Shown here: in pieces, positions 63,608 through 64,000 of the stretch
Layout of the letters: each line of letters begins with the position of its first letter
How positions within the stretch are numbered: the stretch's first letter is position 1
Source of the DNA: Candidula unifasciata
Taxonomy: Eukaryota > Mollusca > Gastropoda > Stylommatophora > Geomitridae
Reading direction: 5' to 3'
Assembly: GCA_905116865.2 (NCBI GenBank)
Contig: CAJHNH020004602.1
Coordinates: 1,209,378 to 1,273,377 of the forward strand
DNA length: 64,000 nt
Notes under the pieces: generated by a model
The model's database searches: none
What the model was told of the DNA's origin: nothing
What the model saw: only the letters and a program-made list of their open reading frames with translations
Program-made: the position numbers and the translations under genes

Positions 63608-64000
63608 AAATGGGGGGGGGGGGGCTTAGTCAATCCCCTAAAGATATTTCCCAGATTCTGGCGCCTATGATTCTGTCTTTGACTGTCTGACTTCCTTGTC
63701 CATATTCTAGGGCCGGGGCGAGGATCCCTGATTGCAGGCTTATCCGACTCCGACGTCTCCTGTTATGGATTATGGAACCCTGAGATTCTGAGGAAATAAA
63801 AAGTACTGGCGGTTGATATAGACTAAACCGGTAACTGGTTTCCAGTTAGTCCCGCCTTAATCAATAACGATAAACTTTGACCCACTAGCAATCAACCAAT
63901 AGGGATTGGGATCACATTTTGTTTTGTTATGTTGTTTGCTGAATAAATATCTGGCCGGTGATAGGTCACAACTTATAAATAAACAATTTCTTATCTTGAG
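63608..64000. other. No gene seen at right edge
   Basis: A poly-G run, then unremarkable sequence to the window end. Confidence 0.5.

Overview
Eukaryotic, AT-rich, repeat-dense DNA with one multi-exon gene spread over about 47.5 kb. Two tRNA-derived SINE families, several non-LTR (LINE) families with (GAA)n-type or very short 3' ends, a third multi-copy SINE-like family ('Rep-A'), Tigger and TTAA-flanked DNA transposons and many minisatellites suggest a lophotrochozoan animal, most likely a mollusc. The species call is inference.

The host gene is DNA topoisomerase III alpha (TOP3A) on the minus strand. I assembled 29 coding exons by protein similarity and splice-site phase, from the start codon at 52324 down to 4844. 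They join into one open frame of about 1,053 codons: Toprim domain with the D-x-D motif, topo IA core with the catalytic tyrosine (residue 350 of this model), C4 zinc ribbon, a Ser/Gly/Asn-rich linker and two GRF-type zinc fingers. All introns are GT-AG except one GC-AG. Two N-terminal in-frame Met codons fit the known mitochondrial/nuclear dual use of TOP3A. The 3' end is either a TAA 9 nt past the last exon edge or an exon outside the window.

The introns are packed with repeats. 5'-truncated LINEs at 7349-8698 and 31700-32611 have perfect 13-bp target-site duplications (TSDs), and a decayed 2.9-kb LINE fills 26455-29335. At least 16 Rep-A pieces are spread across the window. Minisatellites with periods of 21, 29, 47, 48, 51 and 83 bp often begin within 20-45 bp of an exon edge (exons 1, 7, 8, 17).

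Upstream of TOP3A (52.3-64 kb) lie an 892-bp piggyBac-like element about 0.6 kb from the start codon, a second copy of a roughly 700-bp repeat also present at 4 kb, one intact tRNA-Asn(GUU) gene, LINE relics, an internally deleted Tigger element, two young SINEs with perfect 12-bp TSDs, an RT relic with a broken FADD box, and a well-preserved LINE C-terminus with a 13-bp TSD. Left of TOP3A (1-4.8 kb) I see only repeats, including a 139-bp TTAA-flanked MITE. I found no new gene system. The most interesting signals are the repeat biology and the architecture of the TOP3A introns.
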